This document shows positions 46,429 through 58,383 of a stretch of 64,000 bases of DNA, piece by piece; position 1 is the stretch's first letter, and every line of letters begins with the position of its first letter. The notes below the pieces were generated by a model, which saw only the letters and a list, made by a program, of their open reading frames with translations, was not told where the DNA came from and searched no databases. Both the position numbers and the translations under genes were made by a program. Source of the DNA: Hyposmocoma kahamanoa (taxonomy: Eukaryota; Arthropoda; Insecta; Lepidoptera; Cosmopterigidae); NCBI RefSeq assembly GCF_003589595.1, contig NW_020654748.1, positions 6,734,779-6,798,778 on the forward strand, given 5' to 3'.

Positions 46429-46737
46429 TAGTCGATGCCCTAAAATACCTGACCCCGTAACTGTCAATTTGTTTCTGAGTAGAACCGTGTGAAGAAAGGT
46501 GTTAAACAAAGTTAACTCCTAACCTGTAAGCCGTAAAATTAGTTTTTATATGACTTACTTATTGCATCATTAGCGAATGACGTTTTAAGAAACCTTTTAA
46601 GCCATTTGATCTGTAATTACATAAATACAAAATTAAACTAAGAAGCTGGAATTCCTTTAGACCTTTCACTTGAAGGAAGGCTCTCAGAATCAAAAGATCG
46701 GCTAGGTGGTCAGGTATCTTAGGGCATCGATTGTACT
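46429..46737. mobile_element. TIR element (GTCGATGCCCTAAAATACCT ends)
   Basis: GTCGATGCCCTAAAATACCT plus GACC near the left end pairs with GGTCAGGTATCTTAGGGCAT plus CGAT near the right. These are 24-base inverted repeats with about one mismatch. The ~260 bases inside have no coding frame and do not pair. Confidence 0.72.
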
Positions 46738-46949
46738 TGATACTACACTAAGTACATTACTTAAACTAGACTCTTTGGTTCTATGAGTAATGGCCACCAC
46801 GACTATTATTAGCACCAGTAGTAACACTCCCACATCTTCCTTTAATTTTAAGTCTTCGTTATGACACGCAGACACGCAGGTATTATTTTAAGGCCTCAGT
46901 ACGTGAGCTGCAAGTATGCTAAGTTTAAAAATCAATTTATGTTTATAGA

Positions 46950-47045
46950 GTTCTCAGGTTTTCGCGATTGTTCCATTTTGAAAATGAAACTATGTTGTCG
47001 GATCTATATTGATTATATTTGTTTTTTCTAACAAATCAACGTTTT
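46950..47045 (-). repeat. Repeat I copy, reverse
   Basis: GAGTTCTCAGGTTTTCGCGA, TTGTTCCATTTTGAAAATGA and CGGATCTATATTGATTATAT match the reverse complement of the 13050 copy. Confidence 0.6.
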
Positions 47046-47064
47046 AGACCTTTTACCATAGAAA

Positions 47065-47200
47065 CTGATTACGGCTAACTGAGATGGTCAAATCGTTAAC
47101 CTAATAATATATTAATAAAAAATAACGTGGTTTGCATTAATATTATACATAACTCGTTGATAACTTTACCATCTCAATCATGTGGTCGTGGGACCTGTAA
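47065..47200. repeat. Repeat M, inverted pair
   Basis: ACTGAGATGGTCAAATCGTTAAC at the left pairs with GTTGATAACTTTACCATCTCAAT at the right around an AT-rich loop. The same arm occurs alone at 22524-22625. Confidence 0.6.
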
Positions 47201-48366
47201 GAGTGTTCAATTCCAATCAATTTATACTTTTACGTATTAATTAAGGATAGATTAATGAGGATTTGTTTAATATTTCTGATTGTTGGAGGATTTTTACAAT
47301 ACTGTTTTTTTTTTTAAGTTACCTACACCATACAATTAATCATTATAACAATACAAGTAAACTAATAGGAAGGTTCATATTTCAAAATACTTGTTCCAAA
47401 TTAATTAGTTTTATTTCAAACTGAAATCAAGATCTCTTTGTAGTGGAAATGTACTGTATATAAAATATCAAGTTGAATTGCTGCATTTTTTAATCTCTCA
47501 CTTAACTCCCGGGTCTGGGATCTATTAATAGAATCCTAGGGCCCGTTGCAACGACGGCAGCACGTGTATTCCATTAACGCCCACACGAGTTATGAACTGA
47601 ATAATTTTATTTCATTTTAATATACAGAGTGTTATAAGAAGGTAGGAACTTATTTGGTGAAATGCTCACAAAATAAAGTAATCTATAACTTTTAATTTTA
47701 TTCCCGATCCAGTTACGTACGTGGAAATATTTTTTTGTTATAAATATCACCAGCTAAGAAGTGAAACAAAGAAACAAACAAAAACTATTCATTAGGTCTT
47801 GCTCTCTCATAAGCAAAAAACATGCACCGAAATTTAACATCTAAACAATGAAATCTAAAATGGTATTTTATTTGAAGTGCGGCATAACATTTTATTTTAC
47901 CTTGTATAACAGACCTTTAAAAGAGGCTCTCGTATTTATTGATCAACGCTTCATGTGACCCTTGAGTTAAGCTTGAAATAATGAGGTATAGTATTATATA
48001 AGCACATTTTATTTATATATATTCAAGTTCAAGATTAATTTATACATTTTAAATTAACAATTTTGTATCTTTCGGTTTATCAATGTCGGTTTGCTCTTGT
48101 ATCGAGTACTTTTATGCATCCCTCGTTGGAGGGTAGAGCCATAGTATAATAAGAGCAAGTAGGGCAACTCCCACCTGTTCTACGTGTAAATGCCTACACT
48201 TGGCTCGGAGCTTAAGGTTGCTTCATTATTATTTTAGTTGTACCTACAGGTTGTAAACATAATTTGAAATATTAAGATATTAATCACAGTAATCTTGTGC
48301 TATATTGTCATCACGTCGTTGAATAACCTTTGTCAAATGCAGTAGGTATTTATGTACCATACATAT

Positions 48367-48615
48367 CAGTGGCGAGGCGTGAAAATTGTCGTTAGTAAAG
48401 TCGGAGCAACGCAAAAAACGGCCTTAACAAAAAGTGGTGCCTGGATGACACTTAAACGAACAGATATTAGCACACAAGGTACTAGTACACTTCATTTCAC
48501 TGGTTAAGTTATTCTACATATAAAATTGAGCACAAAATTTAGTGAATTACTACTAAAGCGTAGAAAGTTTTAGGCAACACGGTGGGAAACGAGTTATATG
48601 GACGCCTCGCCTCAT
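48367..48615. mobile_element. Probable hAT-like MITE (CAGTGGCGAGGCGT ends)
   Basis: The left end CAGTGGCGAGGCGT is mirrored at the right by ACGCCTCGCCTCA. The first ten inner bases are perfect and the outer four have diverged. The ~250-base interior has no coding frame. No clean 8-base duplication was seen. Confidence 0.6.
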
Positions 48616-48877
48616 ACGTATATTTTTGTACCATGTATGTATTTTTATACCAGTATCCAGGATTGATATTTTGTTTTTGGGTAAGATTATGGAATAGAAA
48701 CGTAATGCAGAACAATTCTGAATTTGAGGCACTCTTGTTGAAACTGCCACAAACATAATAATAAACACTTTTACTATTTGACATCATTTTGAAACACCGA
48801 GCGACCGCTTCACTAATTAATGGCGCGTGTGACGACTCGCGCTGTAGAAGGCGAGTGCATTGCGAGATTATGCGAAT

Positions 48878-48900
48878 GTGTACGTACGTCGTACGTACAC
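48878..48900. repeat. Perfect 11+1+11 palindrome
   Basis: GTGTACGTACG, T, CGTACGTACAC. It lies beside CG-rich sequence at 48822-48870 and upstream of the RT fragment at 48986. Confidence 0.9.
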
Positions 48901-48985
48901 TGACTCATTAGTAACATCTACCCTTGGAGGCAATTCCAAAGTCTCGAACGCCATCGTCGAGTACCTCCACCTACCCGTATTTTAA

Positions 48986-49210
48986 ATGATATATTTCGGG
49001 GAACGTGCTCACGTATTAAATGATTTCATTCTACCCGCTCCTTTTTGTCACCGGTCTACCAGAGGCAGTGCAGGAATTCACCCTTATGTACAAGTTCAAT
49101 CAATTCACACAATTCGTATTGCTACGCGTACAGTTAAGGAATGGAATTTTTCGCCGTGCTCTGTATTAAGGATGTCCTCAAAAAGGGCCAGAACAAATGC
49201 ACCAAAAATA
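48986..49210 (+). pseudogene. Probable non-LTR retrotransposon C-terminal fragment (HPYV...KEWN type)
   Basis: The plus frame reads LNDFILPAPFCHRSTRGSAG, IHPYVQVQSIHTIRIATRTV and KEWNFSPCSVL. The pattern of HR..R...HPY.V....T....RT.KEWN.LP.SVF is a frequent ending of insect RT elements (family knowledge), here with small losses around the RT-KEWN block. The frame continues to 49360 but the latter part is not recognised. Nothing of the RT core is present. Confidence is moderate because the match is from a short degenerate pattern. Confidence 0.55.
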
Positions 49211-49738
49211 ATAGAGCGCAGGCAGCAAACAAAGTGTGTCAGGAATGCAGCTGGAGATGTATACGTAATAAATTCTTATAATAGTCGTCTTCATGTCGAT
49301 TGCATGAGAAGTCAGAGGCATTGTCTCGTCTATTTTCATAATTTAATTAGTCTAGGTTAAAGTTTGTGGTGAAATTAGTTTCACTTTAAGGTCTATTTGA
49401 AGTTTCTGAATATGGAACTTATTGTTTGCCTATTTTCAGTAAAATAACCCACGTACCCCACCCACTCGTCTGTATGTTCAGATACTGTCTATTAAATACA
49501 GTTTGTCAACCGTGATTCTATCTATTCACCGTGAAACCTTATTTGAACCTATTGTTTTCCATAAAATATAAACTTTTATTAAAAAATGCAAATATTATTA
49601 AAGTTTCTGCAAAAGGTAGTGTCTAACGAAGTAATGGGTTTTACATGTTACCAGAGAAGAATGGTGGCGAAACACTAGGGTGAAATATTTTTATAAATTT
49701 ATCGTGTTCCGTCTTTGTTAATGGTAACCACGTTGGCC

Positions 49739-49855
49739 AGCCGCATAGCTCAACTGGCGCAATGATTAGGTCCAAAGTTCAATTCTTGCAAAGAACAATT
49801 TAGGAAACGGTCTTTCTAAAATTGATTTTGAATGTTCTGGGTTGTGATCCCTTAT
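49739..49855 (+). mobile_element. tRNA-derived SINE D copy 3, truncated
   Basis: A tRNA-like head (GCCGCATAGCTCAACTGG; CAAAGTTCAATTCTTGC) leads to GAATGTTCTGGGTTGTGATC, shared with copy 1. The 3' half is absent. Confidence 0.68.
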
Positions 49856-50385
49856 TTAATTTCGTTACTCGTGCACATGAATATTCTTTAGCACAAAGTC
49901 AGGTAAATTATCCTCACGGTATCTCTCCAACGTATTGTTTTCTGCTTTTAAGTGTTTGTCAGAACTGAAAATCTATTTTCACGTGCTTAATGAAGTCGAG
50001 ATTCCGTAAAGTGCACATGGACTGAATTTTGTATTATGTCTTGTACAAATTCGATTTCGTCTTCTTTATCTCCCTATATTCAATTTATCTTCTAAACCTC
50101 TGCGATTTTTGAAGGCACATACGGTAAAGAGTGACACTCAGCTTTTTTTGCATTATTAATGAAATAAATTCTAGGGAATCGTAGACTGAGAATAGAATGT
50201 CAGGTATGAATTAACCTTTAAGTAAGGGGGTAACAAACCGATGCGCCATAATATGTCAACCGGTGGACCACCACCATGAAACTGTCGCAAGAGCGAAATG
50301 ATTAAATTTTTCTTGCGAAAATCGCGTGATCACACGTCAAAAGTGCTTCTACCACATGAAAGTCATAAAGTAATACGAACTCTAC

Positions 50386-50703
50386 GAGCGATTACACACG
50401 GCGGGTTTTTTGCAGCGATGCAAACGCGATGCAGTAGCTAGTCGTCTACCTTTACACACGTGCGACTCGCACACGCGATGCAAACGCTATGCAAACGCGC
50501 GAGTGCATCGATACAGAGGCGCGGTTGCATCGCTACACTTGTGATTTATAAGCGATTGTGTTGATCCAGTCGCACGTTTGTATTGATGCAGCCGCGCGTT
50601 TGCATCGATACAATCGCCTATAAATCGCAAGTGTAGCAATGCAATGGCGCGTTCCACAAAAACACATTTGATCGCTGTTTAAAGTCGCCGTGTGTAACCA
50701 CTC
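50386..50703. mobile_element. Foldback MITE (GAGCGATTACACACGGCG ends)
   Basis: The ends GAGCGATTACACACGGCG and CGCCGTGTGTAACCACTC pair. The interior is full of GATGCAAACGCGATGCA-type phrases and their complements (TTGCATCGCTACACTTG with CAAGTGTAGCAATGCAA). No coding frame is present. A related but decayed copy lies at 35619-35839. Confidence 0.8.
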
Positions 50704-52983
50704 TAAGAAACAAATTATATGTATTATGTGTTGTAACTATCCTTTTTAAACATGGAAAACTTATCTACTATATTTGTTCGTAGAAATTTGAAACCTAGTA
50801 AAATTTTCTAATACGCTAAGGCTTCGGATATTGTATCCAATACAAAAATAATACGAAAATAGATTTTCGCGAATTTGTCACTCTGCGAAAATTTAAATAA
50901 ACAGAAATTATAATAGGATGGCATCTTTTTGTTACGTCTTGTGTTCACTGACTTGATCCATTTTAATGTTATTAATGGAGTTACATGAACTTTTATTATG
51001 CTGGGGCATCTTGATTATGAAATTTAAATCCCTGTAATTTTTATTGACTATCAATGTCACGAACATAAGCCTCTCGTAGACGGTTCTACCAATTGGTTGT
51101 TTAGGCATTTATTTTCTAAGATCTCTGCAGCTAATCTGATAATTTATTTAAGACCTGTAGCATTAGTTTTTACTAATTTATTAAAAGTAAACAAAGATCG
51201 ACAATATATATTAATGGTCATTTCGCATATTGGTCAATATGCGATAAAATAATTGAAATCCATTAGTATTATACATATATTTCCAAATAGCTGACCATTT
51301 ACACAACTACCATTTCTACCTTAGATGTCTCGGAATTGTAGTATTTTAAAAAACATGCGGGAGTACGCCTAACTATTGATCCTACAGATTATCCAGCTTT
51401 CGCCATCCATTTGGACGGCAGCGGTCGTACCATAATCGTGTCTGACGTTCTTTTTACTAAAATTGAGCATAATGTCTGCCTATCCACAATGTCAGAGAAG
51501 TAAAGCGGCTATTACAGCTAAATACTGACAATAAATAGGTATGAATCCTTTATACTTGTACAAGCACAATGCAAACGCACACCGGCACATTTAATCCCAC
51601 AGAGCGAACCTCCTGTTCACTCTTTTATAACAAAGCTTTGGCAATATTCTGTAAAAGAACTCAGGTCTCAGAGAAATAGAGAGGGCTTATGAAAAATATG
51701 GTTTTGGAAATGCGTAGTAGCCATTTTGTTAATGATATAAAAAAAATATAGAATAATGTAGATGCAACACACGACAATCGATATTTTGTACTTATAGAAA
51801 TAGGTATGTGGGAAGAAGTGTACAACTACAAAATAGGAAACTTAAAACTTGAAACCCGCATTCTGCTGCTTAATTAACGTACCATAGATATAAGCCTATA
51901 TAAATCTCGACTATTAACTAACGTATGCCTTAGAGAATAGCAATAATTTACATCCAACGATGGTAAACGCAAACGTGTGCGTTGAGAAATTACTATGTTA
52001 AATACGTCATAAGAACTGATCTACTTGTTGACAATTAGACTGTATGGACTTAGAAGAATCTAGCCATTAATATCGACCATTGAATAAGTATTACAGATTA
52101 ACTCAGTATGATTCAGCAAAGCGGTAGCTCAAATGCATTATTCATTAACATTTACAAGCAATGACAATAAAGTTCATAATTAACTATGTTTAATAACTGG
52201 TTGTGTATATGTGCAATTGTTGCGCAACAATCTATGCGGTTGGAGCGGAGGGCCACCATGAATCACTTACGTCATAGGTCTAGAGGTCGCTTTTATTTCT
52301 CGTAAGAGTTTATATCTCGTTTAAATGGGCGTAAGTTTCGTATGCCTGATTCCTGGCGAATAATATGGGATGGTACATTTAATGAACGAGTAACAACATT
52401 TTTAAGCCACATGTGTTGTATAATGCTATTGACGGTTTAGTTAAATTAAAACCACATGTGAACATGCTTGCTTCTACAATTGTAACCCTTTCAATGCCAG
52501 CTTTACCCGTCAATGTTTAGTGAGTTCTCAGACAGAAATGCCTTCATATACTTAGAATACATCACCCTAATTAACCAGTAGGAGAGTGTAGACAATCTAC
52601 GACGGAAGATACTAAAACAGAATTACGGTAATTGCCAAGTACAGGCAGTTGATCCTAACTGACGCATCAATGGATTACTAATTGATCTTTCACCCTTTGT
52701 AATTAATATCATTTGTTTTCAAGGTGAATCAAAGTATCCGTTCTTGTTTAATAGTAAGATGTTCCCAGTTACAAGCGGTGTCAAGTCTCTTTTCACTTTA
52801 AATCGACTGCAATAGAAGGAAGGTAGATATCGTTGCGAGATAATCTTTTAAGTGGATGTTTCTATAAAAAACATACTTCGTTATAAAACTTGTATCTAAG
52901 CATATTTAGAGGTCATTATTAGCAAACACACGACAGAGTTGATATTTTTTAATTTCAACCTAAAACTTAATCTTTCGCATTGA

Positions 52984-53176
52984 GTTTGAGCTCTGACTTT
53001 TTCGGAATTTATGTACGAAATTGAATTTGAAGGCAATCATTGTGACGTCGAAGAAGGTTCACAAGCCTCGAAAAACGTATGAATTCCCCAACCTGCATTG
53101 GGCCAGCGTAGCGAAATATTGGTCTAAATCCTGAGGGAACGTATTAATAGGTCGATGATGATGATGAAGATGAAAT
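52984..53176 (+). mobile_element. SINE S, body and tail without head
   Basis: Begins GAGCTCTGACTTTTTCGGAA, passes GAATTCCCCAACCTGCATTG and GGCCAGCGTAGCG, and ends in the family's GATGATGATGATGA tail. Confidence 0.78.
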
Positions 53177-53527
53177 AAGACTCTGATTCAGGCAGCGGTA
53201 AAGACAGTCAAAGAAATCAAAGTATCTAGGCTATTCGCAAAGTTAACAATACGAATCTGGGCAGGGAAAAGAATGACGTACGACGCCAGAAACGACTCAG
53301 AATCCCAATGACGCTGAGACATGCGAAGTTATTGATCAAAAAGCGAAATGTAGAACCGAAGATACACAAATGGCAAATTCGTAAAATGGGCCTTTTGCTT
53401 TAAAAACTGATAACACGCGGTTTTATACATAATATATTTTATTGCGAAATGGAGTATGAAAAATGTGTCGCAACAAACATTGACTGTCTAGAAAATTCTT
53501 ATGTCCAGATTTGTACTTTGATATATT

Positions 53528-53528
<1 letters not shown>

Positions 53529-53566
<38 letters not shown>

Positions 53567-53592
53567 ATCTATCTAGATATATAGATAGATCT
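53529..53592. repeat. (TA)n microsatellite next to a palindrome
   Basis: A run of about 16 TA units is followed by AGATCTATCT and AGATAGATCT, a 10-base inverted pair around AGATATAT. The plus frame 53449-53655 spans it (IYIYIYIY) and is not a gene. Confidence 0.9.
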
Positions 53593-54600
53593 GCCTACGC
53601 AATTTGTCTTCTATTTTCTCCTAAAATAAAACCCGTGCCCAGATTTTCGTCTTGATAAATTCGTAAAATGACATGAGTCATCTAAGAGTCTGTGGGAACG
53701 ACAGAGCTTTCGGTAACGTTGGCAAAACATGAAATATACTGTGTTTTATTTAAGCTATTCTATTTGCCTACCATGTCATTGCTTATGGTCGAAACTTCTT
53801 TTTTGGCGTAAATTCGCTAGGTTTGTTTAGCTTTACGTTGTATTTAATAATGCGCCAGATAACAACTCCAATTACTCGATCTCAAACTTGGGAATTTCCC
53901 GTACTACGAGTGAACACCCAGTTACTAAACAAATTAAGAAAAGTTCATTCCCAAATTGGTCAAAAAGTTTGGCCTCCGAGGTCGTCGAACATAAATGAAC
54001 TTAATAGAACACGTGTTTTTTAGTGAAACGATCAATCTTGACAGAGTTCTTAAGAGTTCTTCCTCGTAAAGTTCAGTATTGTGGTAATTTAATTTCTGAG
54101 ATTTGCGAGCCGATAATTCTACCTTATTACTTGGATGTAATGAGTCTGAAACCTCTGATTTGATTTCATTCAATTCAGTTTTAAATTTGTATCAAGAGGA
54201 TCGTAATTAAATCAATACAAAGTTGAGTCATACGGTGACGTACGTAGTAGAGTTCACTCATGTAGCCATAAAGTAACCAAATTAGAATTATTTATTTCCA
54301 CAACAACAAAAGTCCATACAAGTTAATAACACGATGTCTGTCCAGTATATTACCTATACAAGAAGTAATGATACCAATTTTATTATAATCTAATAGTGGA
54401 TCATTTGAATAGAAAGCACAAAGGGCTGGGTTAAACGTAGATCACACAGGTCTTCCTTTATTATTTTAATATTTTCAGTTGTAATAAGATAACCCAAAAA
54501 AGATCTCTATTATGTCAGACCAAACCTAATATTAGGACCTAGGTCCTTTTATTTAGGGGAATGTGAAACGAGCTCTATGCAACCAAAAGTTAGTACTCAC

Positions 54601-54818
54601 GCATCGCGACGGGTGCGTTCGTCCCAAAACTTCTCCCAGAAACTGGATCTATTTTTGATTCGAAGTACGCTTGTACTGAGAGTACGGGGTAGCGTACTGC
54701 CGCTGCTGCTACCCGATATGCCGGTCGCCATGCTGTGCTCTGACGCCGAGCTCTTCGGGATGAAACTGACACCACTGGTGCCGCCCAGTCTCTCCGACTG
54801 GGATTCTGACCGCTGCAT
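54601..54818 (-). CDS. dnc: Candidate alternative first coding exon of dunce
   Basis: On the minus strand an ATG at 54818 opens 72 codons that run to a split GC immediately before a GTGAGTA donor. A TAA lies in frame 15 bases upstream of the ATG, so the frame begins here. The peptide is Ser/Arg-rich (MQRSESQSERLGG), has a GSSSGSTLPRTLSTSVLRI stretch, and ends SSFWEKFWDERTRRD(A). The GC ending is the same phase as the dnc microexon, so it can splice to the 10768 exon to give ...[18 protein letters not shown]. Such an isoform would keep core UCR1 but lack the RRES PKA site. The two Trp residues near the junction recall the Trp-rich N-terminus of PDE4A1 that binds membrane, which is only an analogy. 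Open reading, donor, phase, strand and location support dnc. I do not recognise the peptide by heart, so an unrelated terminal exon remains possible. Confidence 0.72.
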
Positions 54819-55499
54819 TATGCTTCTTTCAGTTTACACACTCTACGTGATACTACGAGCCATTTCAGATGCCAACTGACAACGCTTCAACGTTGTCATC
54901 GTCACGAGTTCGACCTCACAAATTTCTCACCCACGCATATTGTGACAAGTTTTTAAATTCATGTGTCACGCAGAATTACCCTATAACTTATGTAACACAA
55001 AATCTGTTCACTAACCAAAACGTCACAATAGGATACCTACTGACAGATTTTATCACATCAATCAATGTGAAATGCAACCGTGTACGCTGATACCATTATC
55101 ACATTTGTATGTCCTTATCGAGAACACGTTGTAAGTGAAATATATTTTTAATATAACAGTTGGAGTATCACAATAGCTAAAAGATAATCAATAATAAAGA
55201 AACTATGAATATATCCTCAAAAAATATTGTTGACGGTTAGGCCGGGTCCGAGAGGCATCCTTGGCACTAATTAACTATATAGCCGTAGTTCGATCACCGC
55301 GAGCTGCAGCTGAGAGGCCGAACACTTGCTGCGGCCGGCTTGCCGGACCACTGAACGACCTCGATACTGCCAACGGGTTTCAACTACACTCAGTGTTTGC
55401 ACGTTTTTTTTACATAATGCATGAGTACAATCACTTTGCGTTTTGAGAGCAAATGGAACTTTTTTAGAAACTGAGAGGAATGGAAGTCACATTTTAAGA

Positions 55500-55740
55500 A
55501 GGGTTGGAGGGGGGGTTACAGCGGCTGAACAGATAGGGTGCATCGCGTGTCGCTGGGCATGGGAGGTGGCGTGTCGCCGGCAGCCCGCGCGGACTATCAA
55601 TGGAGGCGAGGCGGTGAGGCACAGCGGTGGCGGCGTCCCACTCGCTCAGAGCGCCGCGCGCGCCCGGCCTCCGCCGCCGTCGCCCGGCCGCCGCGCCGCC
55701 GAGAGCGCGCGACTCCGCCCGAGGATAAATTTGGCACTAA
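55500..55740 (-). promoter_or_regulatory. CpG-rich block, candidate promoter or 5' leader of the alternative dnc transcript
   Basis: This is one of the few strongly GC/CpG-rich stretches in the window. It contains runs of CGCCGC and GCGCG and no repeat copy that I recognise. A second smaller GC-rich patch lies at 55290-55375. On the minus strand it sits about 0.7-0.9 kb upstream of the ATG at 54818, the expected place for a promoter or 5' untranslated exon of the alternative dnc transcript. The open frames across it (for example 55443-55769 on plus) are Arg/Ala/Pro-rich, as expected from GC bias alone. No clear TATA box was seen, and the start site cannot be placed by eye. Confidence 0.4.
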
Positions 55741-56689
55741 TGGAAACTGGCAGCGGTGAGCGCCGGTAATCAATGTTCGACGTGCAAATCGAGGACCACA
55801 GAGGACATTATCAATGCTAAGCGGGATTCAAATGCACTTCAAATGCAAATTGGCACCTAATTATTCTCTACCTGCTGTTATAAGGCAATGTGGAATAATA
55901 CCGTCTCAAAAGAAATACACAAAGCACTACTTTTGCTAACAAAAAAATCGTAACTTTAAAAACACACGAAACATTTAAATAAATTGAAGAACTTTAGCAA
56001 TTACGCAGATGATCGGTCCCTCACTCTGATTTCTATGACCACCGTATTTTCCTGTTATGCTACCACCATATGTTCGTTGTGACATTGCTCCATGGGGATA
56101 GGCTGTTGAGAAAAGGTAGCACTGTTTGTACGCGGCGGTGAATTGGAAATGTGCAGCGGATTTCCCGCCGTGAATGGTTTTATTGTAGCGCCCGTGAACT
56201 TGAAACGTGCTCATTGATTTCTACAAAAACGCGCATTCAGTGAAAGAGAAGGCAAATTTTTTGCTCACCTACGTTTGTGAGGCTGTTATTAACCTTGTTG
56301 GATAGATTAGATCAGTGTTTTAATTAATACATGCAAGTATTCATGTTAGCTCTACATAGAGAAAAAAAATAGAAATAACCAAGTCATGCTTTATATCAAT
56401 AGAAAAACACTGAAGGATGCTGATAAGGAAAAGTAATGAATAAGCCCCCGAATCACGGACACTCGCGATTATGTCGTAATTATTAATACTATACTGCCAG
56501 TCCATGAACACAAGTATAACGAAGGTATTTATCGATTGGTCCTATATACAAGGGCCAAAGCGCAAAATCACAATTTTACAGGGGAGGCTTCCTAACTTTA
56601 AATCTGGCATATTTTCAAGATTTCATTGTGTTTCGAGGTCTCCATGAATATGTTTGGTTTTGTTTTAACATTACCTTATAATGAAATGA

Positions 56690-56810
56690 AGCATTTCGAG
56701 TTCTTAGGTTTTCGTGATTGTTACATAGGAAATGAAACTATTTTTGGAATAAATCTTTGTTTGAAAAAAACAAATATACGCGATTTAAATCCGGAAAAAT
56801 ACTTCCATTT
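56690..56810. repeat. Repeat I copy with both arms
   Basis: Left arm GAGTTCTTAGGTTTTCGTGA and TTGTTACATAGGAAATGAAA; right arm AACAAATATACGCGATTTAA and ATCCGGAAAAATA. Both belong to the family at 13050. The 71-residue plus frame at 56626-56841 is mostly this repeat. Confidence 0.6.
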
Positions 56811-58383
56811 TCGAAATGAAGCAATCCCTACAAAAAAGTGAAAATGATGAAATTGTTAGTTTGGCCTTTAAACTTAGGACCCATCGCTATTAACATTACA
56901 GCATGCTTAGAGCGACGTTCTATCGCGGACGGTTTTTGATTTAAACAATTGGTAAAAAGATAGCGCAGAATCGTTTTTATTTACTCATGCTACACTCCCG
57001 GGTTACACGCCCAAAGACGTCCATTCACGTAGACACGCTAAAAAGTCCTTAAATATAGCGTAACTATGATTACTTGTAGTTATTTAATTTAAACAAATTT
57101 GCATCAAAAGTAGAATATGAGTAAAATTTAATAACGACACCTAGTTATATAATTATTCTTATCGGGAAGTTGAATTTAATAGATTGTGTCTGGTTTTTTC
57201 TGTGTTCAACTAAATCTCGGGTCCAAATCTTTATGCCGAGTGTACTTATTTGCATAATAACATAAGGCTCAGGTATCCATCCAGGAAACCTTTCATATTT
57301 TCCCCGTTATCAGAGCTGAAGTTCTCCGTTTCTAATTTATCTTTAGCCTAGGTATTCTGTTATTTGTAAAAGTGTATTGCACATTTTTATGAAAACTTTT
57401 CTTTACAATGGTTTCTATGTTACATAAAGGTTAAGAATTCTCCACGAATTACTTCAAAATAAGTGCTTTAATGATACAAAGAGTTTTTTTAACTATCTCA
57501 AAATATATGTTGTCTAGTTTAAAGGTATATGCATATATATATATGATTTGCATTTTATTGTTTAATTTTCTTTTGTTTATAATTTAATAATAAATAATAT
57601 ATCCACCTGTATAATTAGTACTTTTTACCTGAAATATAGGATTCTCTTAGTTCTGGTATATGTGTTATAATTTACATTGATCCACATAATTAGCCTTTAG
57701 TTATTACTTTGTACAATAAGTTATTCAATAAACAGTTTTATTTATTTGTTAGAACTTGTAAAATACACAAATTCTTTTTAGTTTATTTTGAACATTGGGA
57801 AATACCACGTTAGATTATTATTACTTAATTGAAGATTATTTACGCTTTAAGCATTAAATTTTGTTTCAGCTACGTACAGATTTTTCTGTAGATAGAGAGT
57901 AATACTCATCAATTTAATCATCATACTTTCTTGTCCTATTACTGGAGCCTCGGTGTAGTATGCTTTCTTCTTCTAATAGTATCTATATGGGTTAATACAC
58001 TTAAATTAAGTCTTAGTCGTTAGCTGAGTCCAGAATAACAGCATATACAGTATGTTACAAAAATATTGAATATATTTAAGCTGGTGGTTCATGACAATGA
58101 TTGGATCCAGAACTGCACCCGTATGGAAATCACGTTTTTATACATGTGATATCATTTGCCAATGCGTGAGGTGCGAACCGTATTCCTTAGAAAAGGCATG
58201 TATTTCAATGTTCAGCAGCCAAAAAAATCTAAACGGTCATCTTTTTTAACGATTGATTCTCTTTCTCTGAGACATAAAATAAATTAAATGTTTGATTTGT
58301 ATAAATTAACTTTGATAGCTTTACGTTGAGTTTTAAAACCTTAGTTTTAAAATAAACGATATTTTTGTATGTTTGATATATAC

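Noticed and set aside
53449..53655. 68-residue plus frame
   Set aside because: Translated (TA)n microsatellite.
54577..54879. 100-residue plus frame
   Set aside because: It is antisense to the minus-strand exon, which has a start, an upstream stop, a strong donor and the right phase.
55443..55769. 108-residue open frame on plus
   Set aside because: It is Arg/Ala/Pro-rich low-complexity sequence over the CpG block, with a second long frame overlapping it. This is GC bias, not a gene.
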